A stretch of DNA of 64,000 nucleotides, taken from positions 1,426,001 to 1,490,000 of the forward strand of contig NZ_CP108131.1 of assembly GCF_036203305.1 (NCBI RefSeq), in the 5' to 3' direction. This document shows, piece after piece, positions 32,704-41,885 of this stretch. Both the position numbers and the translations under genes were made by a program. Position 1 is the stretch's first letter. The number at the start of each line of letters is the position of its first letter. Origin of the DNA: Streptomyces sp. NBC_00190. Lineage in GTDB: Bacteria; Actinomycetota; Actinomycetes; Streptomycetales; Streptomycetaceae. The notes beneath the pieces were generated by a model that worked only from the letters and a program-made list of their open reading frames with translations, made no database searches and was not told where the DNA came from.

Positions 32704-35367
32704 CCCCTGCTGCGGGAGAGAGCGGACCTCGCCATCGACGCCGGCAGCGCCGCGCTGGTGGCCATCGCCGGTATACCGGGCGCGGACAGGGCGAGTCTCA
32801 GCGCCATCGAACACGCCGCGTTCGCCAAGGTGGGCGGGATGCCGCACGTCAACCTGGACACCGGCCTCGCCGCGATCGCCGTGCGCCTCGCCACCCTCAC
32901 CGAGCCCGGCGCCACCGACGCCGAACGGGCCCGGCTGCACGCCCACCTCAACAGGAAGCTCCGCAACGCCGGGCAGCGGGCACAGGCCCTGGACCATGCC
33001 CAGCGGGCCGTGGACCTCTACGGCGAGCTGGCCCGGGCCGACCGGGGCGTCCACTCCCGCGAGCTGGCGGGGGCACTGTCCGCCCTTGCCATCGATCTGG
33101 CGCACGCCGGGCAGCGGGCAGAGGCCCTGGAGCGCTCCCAGCAGGCCGTCGACCTCTACGGCGAACTGGCCCGGGCGGACCCGGAAGCCCACCTGCCGCT
33201 GCTGTCGGAGGCGCTGGGCAACCATGCGAACCGGCTGGCCGACGCCAGGCGGCGGGCGGAGGCCCTGGAGGTCTCCGAACGCGCACTCGGCCTGATCGAG
33301 TCGCTGTTCGAGGCCGCCACGGACCCCGAGCGCTACCGGGGCTCCCTGGCGACGGCGCTGGACAACCACGCCAACCTGCTGTCCGAGGCCGGGCGGCACG
33401 AGGAGGCGCTGGACTGCTCCCGCCGTGCCGCGGACCACTACCGGATGCTGGGCGCGAGCGATCCCGCGGTCTCCTGGCCCCTGCTGGCCAGGTTGTCGCA
33501 CAACGACTCGATCCGGCACGCGTCGGCCGGGGATCTGACGGCGGCCGTGGCCGACTCCGCACTCGCCGCCCAGAACCTCATCGAGCTGGCCGAGATCAAT
33601 CCGAGCGCCCACCTGCCGGCGCTGGCCGGGGCGCTGACCGCCCACACCGGCCACCTGTGGAGGTTCGGGCTGCGCGAGGAGGCCCTGGTGTACTCCCAGC
33701 GCGCCGTCGATGCCTGGGACGAGCTGGCGGACGAGGACCGCCGCGCCCACCTGCCCGGCCTGGCGGCGGCCCTGCGCAACCACGCGGTGTACCTCGCCCA
33801 GCTCGGTCGGCAGGAACAGGCACTGGACCTCTCCCGGGGGGCCATCGGCCTGTGCGAGGAACTCGTCGAGGCCGACCGCGAAGCCCACCTCCCCGATCTG
33901 GCCCGTGGGTTGTGGGCGTTCGCACTCGCCAGGACCATTTTGGACACCGACCTCGACGACGCGCTCACGGCGGCCGCCCGGGCGGCGCGGATCTACCGGG
34001 ATCTCGCCGAGCACGAACCGGACGAGTTCACCGAAGACCTGCTCGGCGGCTACGCCCTTTTCGCCGACCTGCTGGAGCGGCGCGGCCTTACCGGCGAAGC
34101 CAGTGAGTTCCGCCTCCGTACCGCCAAGCTGCGGGCGAAGGCGGCAGGCGCGGGCCCGGACGGGGCGGAGGAGCTCGAACGGGTCTTCCGGGCCGAGGCC
34201 GAGGCCGGCCACGTACCCGCGATGATCGACCTCGGCTACCTGCTGGCGAAGGCCGGCCGGACGGAGGAGGCCGAGCCGTGGTACCGGCGCGCCGCCGAAA
34301 CCGGCCACCGCACGGCCATCGCCCTGCTGGCCGGGCTGCTGGGCATGACGGGGCGGAGCGCCGAGGCCGAACCGTGGCTGGAGCGGTCCGCCCGGGCCGG
34401 CGACGTCACGGCCATGGGCCTGCTCGGCGAGTGGTTGGCGAGGACCGGCCGGGGAGAGGAGGCCGAGCCGTGGCTGCGGCAGGCCGCGGACGCGGGTGGG
34501 ACCGACGCGATGTGCGACCTCGGTGTCCTGCTGGAGTACACCCGGCGGACGGAGGAGGCCGAGCGGTACTACCGGAGCGCCGCCGAGGCGGGCCACCTCC
34601 GGGCAGCCCGTCTCCTGGGCGTCCTGCTGTACGAGGCCGGCCGGGCGGAGGAGGCAGAGCGGTTCCTGCGGCGCGCTGCCGAAGCCGGTGACGCGGCCTC
34701 GATGAGCAACCTCGGCACCCTGCTGTACGGATCAGGGCGGCTGCCGGAGGCCGAGCAGTGGTACCGGCGTGCCGTCGACGCCGGGTTCGACCGCGCCATG
34801 TACGACATCGCCGTCCTGTTGGAGAGGACCCGGCGGACGGACGAGGCCGAGCAGTGGTACCGGCGCGCCGCCGAAACCGGTCACGTGGCGGCCACCGCCG
34901 CCCTGGCCACCCGGCTGTGCGAGAGCGGCCGGCTGCAGGAGGCCGAGCCCTGGCTGCGGCGCGCGGCCGAGGCCGGGAACGGGGGCTCGATGATCAACCT
35001 GGGGCTCCTGCTGGACCGAACGGGCCGGTCCGGGGAGGCCGAATCGTGGCTGCGGCGCGCGGTCGAGGCCGGGGAGGTCCAGGCGTCGGGTCCGCTCGGC
35101 AGCTTGCTCTGCGAGGCCGGCCGGCTGCGGGACGCCGAGCCGTGGCTGAGGCGCGCGGGCGACGCGGGAGACGTCAACGCCATGATGAACATGGGCTTCG
35201 TACTGCTCCACACCGGCCGGCGGGCAGAGGCCGAGGAGTGGTACCGGCGCGCCGCGGCCGCGGGCGACAAGGACGCCGCCAAGGCGCTCCGCGGCCCGCT
35301 GTTCAAGGCCGGCCGGGCCACCGGGCCGGGGCCCCGGCGGCGTTGGGGCATCCGCCGACCCGACTGA
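32704..35367 (+). pseudogene. C-terminal TPR and Sel1 repeat part of the same STAND gene, beyond the in-frame TAG
   Basis: In the same frame as the preceding ATPase, the 887 codons after the TAG encode first PLLRERADLAIDAGSAALVA, then TPR units (about 32900-34100, such as RAQALDHAQRAVDLYGELAR), then about eleven Sel1-like units to the end. The first internal start in frame is GTG 32758, but it lacks a ribosome site. The likely history is one base change to TAG (TAC or TAT would give the family-like VLYPLLRE). Either the gene is newly dead, the stop is read through, or the two halves are made separately. The rest shows no decay. Confidence 0.75.
34205..35310 (+). repeat. Tandem array of about eleven Sel1-like repeats (about 33 codons each)
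   Basis: The period is roughly 99 bases. Each unit has the form AMxxLGxLLxxxGRxEEAExWxRRAAEAGD, readable for example at YLLAKAGRTEEAEPWYRRAA, LLYEAGRAEEAERFLRRAAE and LLCEAGRLRDAEPWLRRAGD. It codes for an alpha-solenoid, probably the ligand-sensing end of the STAND protein. High repeat identity could permit unit gain or loss by recombination. Confidence 0.85.
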
Positions 35368-35415
35368 CCGCCGCACCCCCACCGGGCGCGCGCCGGGCGG
35401 TGAGACGATCGGGCC

Positions 35416-36096
35416 ATGAACGAGATCATCCTGATGGCCGATCCCAAGGTGTCCGCGATAGCCGTCCACGAACGCGGCGAGCCGCTCGTCGACGTACGCG
35501 AAGCCGGGCTCCTGCTGGTCGACCCGCGCAAGGCCGACGGGGCGGGCTGCTACGCCTTACTGCGGGAAGGCGTACTCCAACGACTGCTGCACGCCCAGGA
35601 GTTGCTCCCCGACGGCCTGCGCCTGCTGTTCGTCGAGGGCTACCGGCCGCCGGCTCTCCAGCGCCGGTACTTCGACGAGTACCTCAGCGGGCTGCGTGCC
35701 GGACGCCCGGACTTCCCGGAGGCGGAGCTGTACGCCCTGGCGAGCCGCTACGTGTCCCCGCCGGAGATCGCCCCGCACAGCGCGGGAGCGGCGGTGGACC
35801 TGACCCTCGCCGAGGAGGACGGGACGGAACTCGACCTCGGCACCCGCGTGAACGCCGACCCGGAGGAGAGCGCGGGCGCCTGCTACACGGACGCGCCGCA
35901 CATCGGCCCCGCCGCCCGCGCGAACCGGGAGATCCTCGGCGCCGCCCTCGCCGCCGTCGGCCTGGTCAACTACCCCACGGAGTGGTGGCATTGGTCCTAC
36001 GGGGACCGCTACTGGGCCCTCGCCACCGGTTCACCCACCGCCCTCTACGGCCCGGCCTCCCCGCCGCCCCTCAGCCGACGACCCGCAGGCGCGTGA
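35416..36096 (+). CDS. VanX-like D-Ala-D-Ala dipeptidase (peptidase M15D)
   Basis: The 226-residue zinc dipeptidase family member would split D-alanyl-D-alanine or related muropeptides. Family residues are present: Arg77 in VEGYRPPALQ, zinc ligands His121 and Asp128 in APHSAGAAVDLTL, and catalytic Glu189 with third ligand His192 in PTEWWHWSYGDRYW. No signal peptide is seen, so it is cytoplasmic like VanX. No vanH or vanA neighbours are present, so glycopeptide resistance is not implied. Codon 48 is TTA (35557-35559). Its 3' end overlaps the convergent decarboxylase remnant by 26 bases. Confidence 0.92.
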   Translation: MNEIILMADPKVSAIAVHERGEPLVDVREAGLLLVDPRKADGAGCYALLREGVLQRLLHAQELLPDGLRLLFVEGYRPPALQRRYFDEYLSGLRAGRPDFPEAELYALASRYVSPPEIAPHSAGAAVDLTLAEEDGTELDLGTRVNADPEESAGACYTDAPHIGPAARANREILGAALAAVGLVNYPTEWWHWSYGDRYWALATGSPTALYGPASPPPLSRRPAGA

Positions 36097-37178
36097 CACC
36101 CGGGTCGGCGGCGCCGCGGAGGTGTCCGCCCGGCGCCGTCGCCGTGCGCTGGAGGAAGCGCACCGTCTCCGCGGTGACGGTCTCGCCCGGCAGCACGTTG
36201 GGGATGCCCGGCGGGTAGGCGGCCAGGGTGTCGGCGGAGACCAGGCCGACCGCCTCGGCCGTCGGCACCAGCCGGGTGGGACCCATGAACGCTTCCCGGG
36301 CGGTGAGGCGCGTGGGCCCGGGCGCCGGCAGGGAGAGCCGCAGCGGTTCGTCGCCGGCGCCGCCGCCGCCGAGCGGGGACGGCAGGCTGTGCAGCGCCTC
36401 GACGAACCGGTCCGCGTCGGGGAAGGAGCCCGCCCCGACCACGGCGACGACCGCCGAATCGGTGGCCACCTCGACCATGACCCGGTGCTCGCGCGACAGC
36501 CGGCGCCGGGCCTCGTGGCCCGGGATCCCGCCCGCGCGGGTGTCGATGGCGATCCGTAGCGGATCGGCCGCCGCGATGTCGGGGAACCGGTCGAACCCGT
36601 CGCTGACGACGCGGAACCGGCCCAGGGCGCGGATCATTCCGCGGATCTTGTCGGCCGCCTCGACGGAGGCCCCGACGGCGTCACGGCCGGACGCCAGCGT
36701 CATCCGCGCGAGGTCCAGGGAAGCCAGGAGCAGGGCGCTCGCGCTGGTGGACTGGACGAGGCGGTGGGCACGCTCCACGAGGGGTTCGAGCAACTCGGCG
36801 AAGGGGCCGTGCCCCAGGTGCAGCATCGCGGACTGGGTGAGGCTGCCGGCCAGCTTGTGCGTGCTGGAGGTCACCAGGTCCGCGCCCTGCGAGAGCGCGC
36901 CGCCCGGCAGGTCCGGGTGGAATCCGAAGTGCGCGCCCCAGGCCTCGTCCACGATCAGCGGAACGCCCGCGGCGTGCGCCACGTCGGCGAGGGCGCGGAT
37001 GTCGGCGACGGCGCCGAAATAGCTCGGTGAGACGACGTACGCCGCGGCCGCGTCGGGGTACCGGGCGAGGGTGTCGGCCAGGTCCGCCGCCGTCACCCCG
37101 TGGGCGATGCCCTGCTCCGTGTCGACGGAGGGGTGGACGAAGGCCGCTTCCAGCCCGGACAGCACCAGGCCGTCGACC
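36071..37178 (-). pseudogene. 5'-truncated Orn/Lys/Arg decarboxylase-family (PLP) gene
   Basis: About 369 codons of a fold-type I PLP enzyme of the Orn/Lys/Arg decarboxylase major-domain type survive. They begin at VDGLVLSGLEAAFVHPSVD and include VIVDEAWGAHFGFHPD-like VDEAWGAHF, the PLP lysine in TSSTHKLAGSLTQSA, and the C-terminal domain to the stop at 36071. Family members have roughly 115-130 more residues at the N-terminus; these are absent. The frame instead runs into sequence antisense to a LysR gene until 37279. No start with a ribosome site precedes the homologous part. The loss is at about 37175-37180. Confidence 0.82.
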
Positions 37179-37449
37179 GGTGCACGTGCTGCGCAGCGAC
37201 GACTACGCCGTGGTCCAGGGCTTCGTCGCCGCGGGCACCGGCGTGGCGCTGGTGCCCCGGCTCGCGCTCGGAGCGCCACGCAAGGACCTCGTCGTACGCC
37301 CGTTGGAGGGTCCGCCGCTGGCCCGGGAGATCAGCGTCGCCGTACTGCGCCCGACCGCGTCCCGCAGCGCCCACGATCTGGTCGCCGCCCTGACCAGCCA
37401 GGCCTCGCGCATCACGGCGCAGTGGGCCCGGTCGGTCTTGTCCGGGTGA
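37177..37449 (+). pseudogene. 3' fragment of a LysR-family regulator gene
   Basis: About 90 codons of the LysR substrate-binding domain survive: HVLRSDDYAVVQGFVAAGTG, then VALVPRLALG and REISVAVLRP, to the TGA at 37447-37449. The helix-turn-helix and about 200 N-terminal residues are gone. The fragment starts at the same place where the decarboxylase remnant on the other strand ends. One deletion removing the 5' ends of two divergent genes and their shared promoter explains both. Confidence 0.82.
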
Positions 37450-37519
37450 TCCGGCATCGCTAGCCTCGGCGCCGGAAAGCGCTTTCCGGGCGCTCCCCGA
37501 GGCAGGGAAAGCGGGACCG

Positions 37520-38775
37520 ATGCCCTCTGGAATCACGCTTGCCGTCGTCGGTGCCGGGGAACGCGGGACCGGGCACGCCCGCTGGGCGCTGGCCCATCCG
37601 GAGCGGGCCACGGTCGTCGCGGTGGCCGAGCCGCGCAAGGCCCGGCGGGAGCGGTTCGCGGCCGACCACGCTCTGGGGGCCGGGACCGCGGTGGACGACT
37701 GGCGGGTGCTGGCGGCCCGTGGCCGCGTCGCGGACGCGGTGCTGATCTGCACGCTGGACCGTGAACACCTTGAGCCGGTCCTGGCGTTCGCCGCACTCGG
37801 CTACCACATCATGCTGGAGAAGCCGATGGCGCTGACGGAGGACGAGTGCCGGCGCATCGTGGCCGCGGTCGAGGCGGCCGGGGTGATCCTCTCCGTGGGC
37901 CACATCCTGCGCTACACCCCGTACACACGGGCCCTGAAGCACGTCCTCGACTCCGGCAGGATCGGCGACGTCGTGAGCGTCCAGCATCTGGAGCCGGTCG
38001 GCTTCTGGCACCAGGCCCACTCGTTCGTGCGCGGCAACTGGCGGCGCGAGGACCAGGCCTCCTCCATGCTGATGGCGAAGTCCTGCCACGACCTGGACTG
38101 GCTGCAGTACGTGCTGGGCCGGCCGCCGGTACGCGTCTCCAGCTTCGGGCGGCTTTCGCACTTCCGGCCCGGGAACAGGCCCGCCGGCGCCGCCGACCGC
38201 TGCCTGGACTGCGCGGTGGAGGACACCTGTCCCTACTCCGCCAAGCGCGACTACGGCGACCGGCTCGCCCAGGGCAGGCACGGCTGGCCGCTCAGTGTGC
38301 TGATCGACGACTTCACCCCCGGGCCCTGGAGACCGCGCTGCGGGAGGGCCCGTACGGCCGCTGCGTGTACGCGTGCGACAACGACGTGGTCGACCACCAG
38401 GTGGTGGCCATGGAGTTCGCCTCCGGGGCCACCGCCACCTTCACCATGACCGCGTTCACCGAGCAGGCGGACCGCCAGACCCGGATCTTCGGCACGCGCG
38501 GCGAACTGCGCGGGGACGGCAGGCGGTTGCGGGTCTACGATTTCCTGACCCGTACGGAGGAGGTCGTCGGCCTCGGCGCCGAGGGCCCGATGGACGCGGC
38601 GGGGGGCCACGGGGGCGGCGACGCCGGCCTGATGGACGCCTTCGTCGGGGCCGTGGCCACGGGGAACCCCGGCCTGGTGACGTCCGGCCCGCGCGCGTCG
38701 CTCACCAGTCACCTGACCGTGTTCGCCGCCGAACGCGCCCGACGCGACGGCACCGTCGAGGCCGTCCGGCCGTGA
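37520..38775 (+). pseudogene. Gfo/Idh/MocA-family oxidoreductase gene with one frameshift
   Basis: An NAD(P)-binding Gfo/Idh/MocA protein is encoded in two frames. The first runs from ATG 37520 (GITLAVVGAGERGTGHARWA, then MLEKPMALTEDECRR, the conserved EKP motif) to about 38325. The second continues with LETALREGPYGRCVYACDND and RIFGTRGELRGDGRRLRVYD to TGA 38773-38775. The break is at ACCCCCGGGCCCTGG, where one missing G in a G/C run would restore VLIDDFTPGALETALREG. Everything else looks intact, so it is a recent mutation or a base-calling error. If corrected it is a 418-residue enzyme of unknown sugar substrate. Confidence 0.8.
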
Positions 38776-38845
38776 GTGTTTGCCGGGCGGCAGCGCGGGC
38801 AGCCGCGTGAACACACAGGGAAAGGCCCCGGAACGGAGGCCGGAC

Positions 38846-39388
38846 ATGTCGACAAACACCCTCATAGTGATCGTCGTGGCGGCGGTAGTGGTGCTCGCGC
38901 TCTGCCTGATGCTGTGGATGCTGGCGCGGCGACGGCACCTGCGCGGTCGATTCGGGCCCGAGTACGAGCGCACGGTCGAGGAGAAGGGCGGGAAGCTGGC
39001 CGCCGAGCGCGACCTGCGCGCCCGCGAGGACCGGCACGACCGGCTCGACCTCAAGGAACTGCCACCTGAACGCCGACGCCAGTACACCGAGGAGTGGAAC
39101 GGCGTCCAGGAACACTTCGTGGACCGCCCGGAGGGTGCCGTCACCGAGGCCGACCAGCTGGTGACCCAGCTGATGCGCGAGCGCGGCTACCCCACCGACG
39201 GCTACAGCAGGCAGCTGCGCGACCTGTCGGTCGAGCACGGACGCACGCTGCAGCACTACCGCGCCGCCCACGACGTCCGGGAACGCAGCGGCGGCGGCGG
39301 ACAGGCGACGACAGAGGAGCTCCGAGGGGCGATGGTGCACTACCGCGCCCTGTTCGAGGAGCTGCTCACCGATCAAAGGAGCCGGTGA
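38846..39388 (+). CDS. Membrane-anchored hypothetical protein, paralogous to the next gene
   Basis: The 180-residue protein has one N-terminal membrane helix (TLIVIVVAAVVVLALCLMLW, residues 5-24), a basic stop-transfer (ARRRHLRGR) and a charged helical cytoplasmic body. The body holds EEWNGVQEHFVDRPEGAVTE and ADQLVTQLMRERGY, which recur in the next protein as EKWSEIQGRFVDDPQDAVKA and ADSLVAEVMQNLAG. Such pairs are common in Streptomyces; no function is known to me. The ATG follows GGAGG, and the next gene starts one base after its stop. Confidence 0.82.
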   Translation: MSTNTLIVIVVAAVVVLALCLMLWMLARRRHLRGRFGPEYERTVEEKGGKLAAERDLRAREDRHDRLDLKELPPERRRQYTEEWNGVQEHFVDRPEGAVTEADQLVTQLMRERGYPTDGYSRQLRDLSVEHGRTLQHYRAAHDVRERSGGGGQATTEELRGAMVHYRALFEELLTDQRSR

Positions 39389-39389
39389 G

Positions 39390-39908
39390 ATGGAGACCCA
39401 CGAGGAAAGGGAGGCCCCGGCCCGTGAGCCCGGCCTGACCACGGAAGACCTCGCCCACCCGGGCACGGCCGGCGAACGCCGCGCCTCACGCGACACCGCG
39501 GTCTACCCGGGAGAGGCCACCGCCACGGACGACGACGCGGCCGGAGACAGCCCGGTTGAAGCCGCCTCCGACGCCAACGCCGTCGGAGGCGGGACGGCGG
39601 AAGGCGAAGGCAAGGCTGAGGGCGAGGGCGAACGCGGCACCGAACCGCTCCTCGGCAGTGGGGAGGCGGAGGAGTACCGCGAGAAGTGGAGCGAGATCCA
39701 GGGCCGGTTCGTCGACGACCCGCAGGACGCGGTCAAGGCTGCGGACTCGCTGGTGGCAGAGGTCATGCAGAACCTGGCCGGTACCTTCGCCACGCACAAG
39801 CAGGGTCTGGAGAGCCAGTGGGACCGCGGTGAACAGGTAGCGACCGAGGACTTGCGGCTGGCGCTGCAGCACTACCGCTCGTTCTTCAACCGGCTGCTCA
39901 ACACCTGA
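39390..39908 (+). CDS. Hypothetical protein sharing the W-x-x-x-Q-x-x-F-V-D domain with its neighbour
   Basis: The 172-residue protein has a long disordered, Glu/Ala/Gly-rich N-terminal half (about 1-85). A helical C-terminal domain follows (YREKWSEIQGRFVDDPQDAV, DLRLALQHYRSFFNRLLNT) that matches the C-terminal domain of the previous, membrane-anchored protein. Here the membrane helix is replaced by the acidic linker, so it is probably a soluble partner. GGAG lies 8 bases before the ATG, and the pair forms a two-gene operon ended by a 17-bp hairpin. Confidence 0.8.
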   Translation: METHEEREAPAREPGLTTEDLAHPGTAGERRASRDTAVYPGEATATDDDAAGDSPVEAASDANAVGGGTAEGEGKAEGEGERGTEPLLGSGEAEEYREKWSEIQGRFVDDPQDAVKAADSLVAEVMQNLAGTFATHKQGLESQWDRGEQVATEDLRLALQHYRSFFNRLLNT

Positions 39909-39916
39909 GCGGCGCG

Positions 39917-39964
39917 GACGGGCACTGCCGAGCCGGGCCCCGCCTCCGCTCGGCGGTGCCCGTC
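39917..39964. terminator. Bidirectional hairpin terminator
   Basis: Seventeen-base arms, 39917-39933 and 39948-39964, pair fully with one G-U wobble around a 14-base loop. It lies between the stops of the small-protein pair (39908) and the convergent aldehyde dehydrogenase gene (39980), so it can serve both. Confidence 0.8.
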
Positions 39965-39979
39965 GCCCGGCGGTACGCC

Positions 39980-41380
39980 TCAGGCCGTGTCCGCCGCCTG
40001 CCAGATCGTGGTGATGTTGCAGAACTCCCGGATTCCGTGCCCGGACAGCTCGCGCCCGAATCCGGAGCGCTTGACCCCGCCGAAGGGAAGGGCCGGGTGC
40101 GAGGCGGTCATGCCGTTGACGAAGATGCCGCCCGCTTCGAGGTCTCGCGCGACGTGCGCGACGTCCTCCTCGCTGCGCGTCCAGACGTTCGAGCTGAGCC
40201 CGAAGGGGGTGTCGTTGGCCCGTTCGACGGCCTCCTCCAGGCTCCCGACCCGGTACAGGGTGGCGACGGGCCCGAACGCCTCCTCCTGGTCGATGCGCAT
40301 GGCCGGGGTGACGTCCGCGAGGACCGTCGGCTCGTAGAACCAGCCGTTCGGGTGCCGGGGCGGGCGCCGCCCTCCGCACAGGACCGTGGCGCCGTGCCGT
40401 ACGGCATCGTCCACCAGCTGCTCCAGGTCCTCCCGGCCCGATGCGGTGGCCAGCGGGCCGACGTCGGTGGACTCCTCCATCGGGTCGCCCATCGTGAGCG
40501 CCGCCATGCCGGCCGTGAAGCGCTCCGCGAACTCGTCGTGGACGTCGGTGTGGACGATGAAGCGCTTGGCGGCGATGCAGGACTGCCCGTTGTTCTGCAC
40601 GCGGGCGGTCACGGCGGTACGGGCTGCCTTGTCGATGTCGGCCGAGGGCATCACGATGTACGGATCGCTGCCGCCGAGCTCCAGGACCGTCTTCTTGACC
40701 TCGTCCCCGGCGACGGACGCCACCGCGCGCCCGGCGGGCTCGCTGCCCGTCAGGGTGGCCGCGGCCACCCTCGGGTCGCGCAGTACGTCCTCCACGGCGG
40801 CCGAGCCGATGAGCAGGGTCTGGAAGCACCCGCGGGGGAACCCGGCCCGGTGGAAGAGTTCGCCCAGGTAGAGCGCGGTCTGGGGGACGTTCGAGGCGTG
40901 CTTGAGCAGGCCCACGTTGCCGGCCATGAGCGCCGGTGCGGCGAACCGTACGACCTGCCAGAGGGGGAAGTTCCACGGCATGACGGCGAGGATCACCCCG
41001 AGCGGCCGGTAGGTCACCCGGACGGCGGACGCGCCCGCGTCGCGCACGTCGACGGCGGCGGGGTGCTCGTCGGCGAGGAGGGACTCCGCGCGGCCGGCGT
41101 ACCAGCGCATGGACTTGGCGCATTTGCTGGCCTCGGCCCGGGCCGCCGCCAGCGGCTTGCCCATTTCCGTGGTCATCGTCCGCGCGATGTCCTCCGTCTC
41201 CGCCTCCAGGAGCGCGGCCGCACGGGTCAGCAGCTCGCTCCGTTCTGCGAACGCGCTGCGGCGGTACGTGGACGCCGCCCGGGCGGCGTCCGCCAGGCAG
41301 CGCTCGATGCCCGCGGCGTCGAGTTCGTCGAAGGTGCGCAGCGTCTGGCCGGTCGTGGGGTTCACGGTGGCGATGGGCAT
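39980..41380 (-). CDS. NAD(P)-dependent aldehyde dehydrogenase (succinate-semialdehyde dehydrogenase-like)
   Basis: The 466-residue enzyme begins MPIATVNPTTGQTLRTFDEL, typical of the GabD/SSADH branch. PWNFPLWQVVRFAAPALMAG binds the cofactor, LELGGSDPYIV carries the general-base Glu, and NNGQSCIAAKRF the nucleophilic Cys. The C-terminal GGVKRSGFGRELSGHGIREF is complete. It should oxidise succinate semialdehyde or a similar aldehyde; exact substrate is uncertain. The ATG at 41380 follows AGGAAGG. Confidence 0.93.
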   Translation of the reverse strand: MPIATVNPTTGQTLRTFDELDAAGIERCLADAARAASTYRRSAFAERSELLTRAAALLEAETEDIARTMTTEMGKPLAAARAEASKCAKSMRWYAGRAESLLADEHPAAVDVRDAGASAVRVTYRPLGVILAVMPWNFPLWQVVRFAAPALMAGNVGLLKHASNVPQTALYLGELFHRAGFPRGCFQTLLIGSAAVEDVLRDPRVAAATLTGSEPAGRAVASVAGDEVKKTVLELGGSDPYIVMPSADIDKAARTAVTARVQNNGQSCIAAKRFIVHTDVHDEFAERFTAGMAALTMGDPMEESTDVGPLATASGREDLEQLVDDAVRHGATVLCGGRRPPRHPNGWFYEPTVLADVTPAMRIDQEEAFGPVATLYRVGSLEEAVERANDTPFGLSSNVWTRSEEDVAHVARDLEAGGIFVNGMTASHPALPFGGVKRSGFGRELSGHGIREFCNITTIWQAADTA

Positions 41381-41478
41381 GGTCGGACCTTCCTGCAGGG
41401 GGCCGCCTCCCATCGACCCTGCCCCGCGCGCCGGAGCCGCGCAACGCGAGCGGGTCCGCCGGGTTCCCGGGGCGGGGT

Positions 41479-41718
41479 CTAGGCCATCACGTCCTCGCAG
41501 GCGGCGCAGACCCGGTCCGCGTACTGCGCGGGGTACCAGGCGGCGCCGGGGTCCGCGGACGGCGTCCACGAGGCCGTTTCCATGGCGAACGTGTCCCTGC
41601 CGCAGAAGGTCCTCGGCCCGGGGACCGATGTGGTTCCCGGGGCGGCCGGCGCCGCATGCACGCGCAGGACGGACGCGTCCGCCTGGTCGACCTCGTACAC
41701 GACCACATTCCCGCTCAT
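41479..41718 (-). CDS. Small hypothetical protein with CxxC end
   Basis: This 79-residue protein belongs to no family I recognise. It starts MSGNVVVYEVDQADASVLRV and has three cysteines, one in TFCGRDTF and two in VCAACEDVMA, which could bind zinc or form disulfides. It lies upstream of the aldehyde dehydrogenase gene on the same strand (98 bases apart). Codon use fits a real gene, but no strong ribosome site is seen. Confidence 0.6.
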   Translation of the reverse strand: MSGNVVVYEVDQADASVLRVHAAPAAPGTTSVPGPRTFCGRDTFAMETASWTPSADPGAAWYPAQYADRVCAACEDVMA

Positions 41719-41885
41719 ACCTAGACGGTAGGCGGCTGGAGTGCGGCCCGCGCGTTCTGACGATTCATCAGGTCACTTGTCCCAGACTCTTGACTCTGCT
41801 GTGGGCAGTCGCGATTCTCGTCCCCACGCTTGCGCGGGCCATGACAAGTCACGCGCCGTTTCCACCGACCCCGAAGACGTGAGTG

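Noticed and set aside
34205..35310. Regular DNA repeats that might be a CRISPR or satellite array
   Set aside because: The period is a multiple of three, the frame stays open and the translation is a clean Sel1 array.
35416..36096. Glycopeptide resistance gene vanX
   Set aside because: The protein is VanX-like, but there is no vanH, vanA or vanRS nearby, so only a dipeptidase call is justified.
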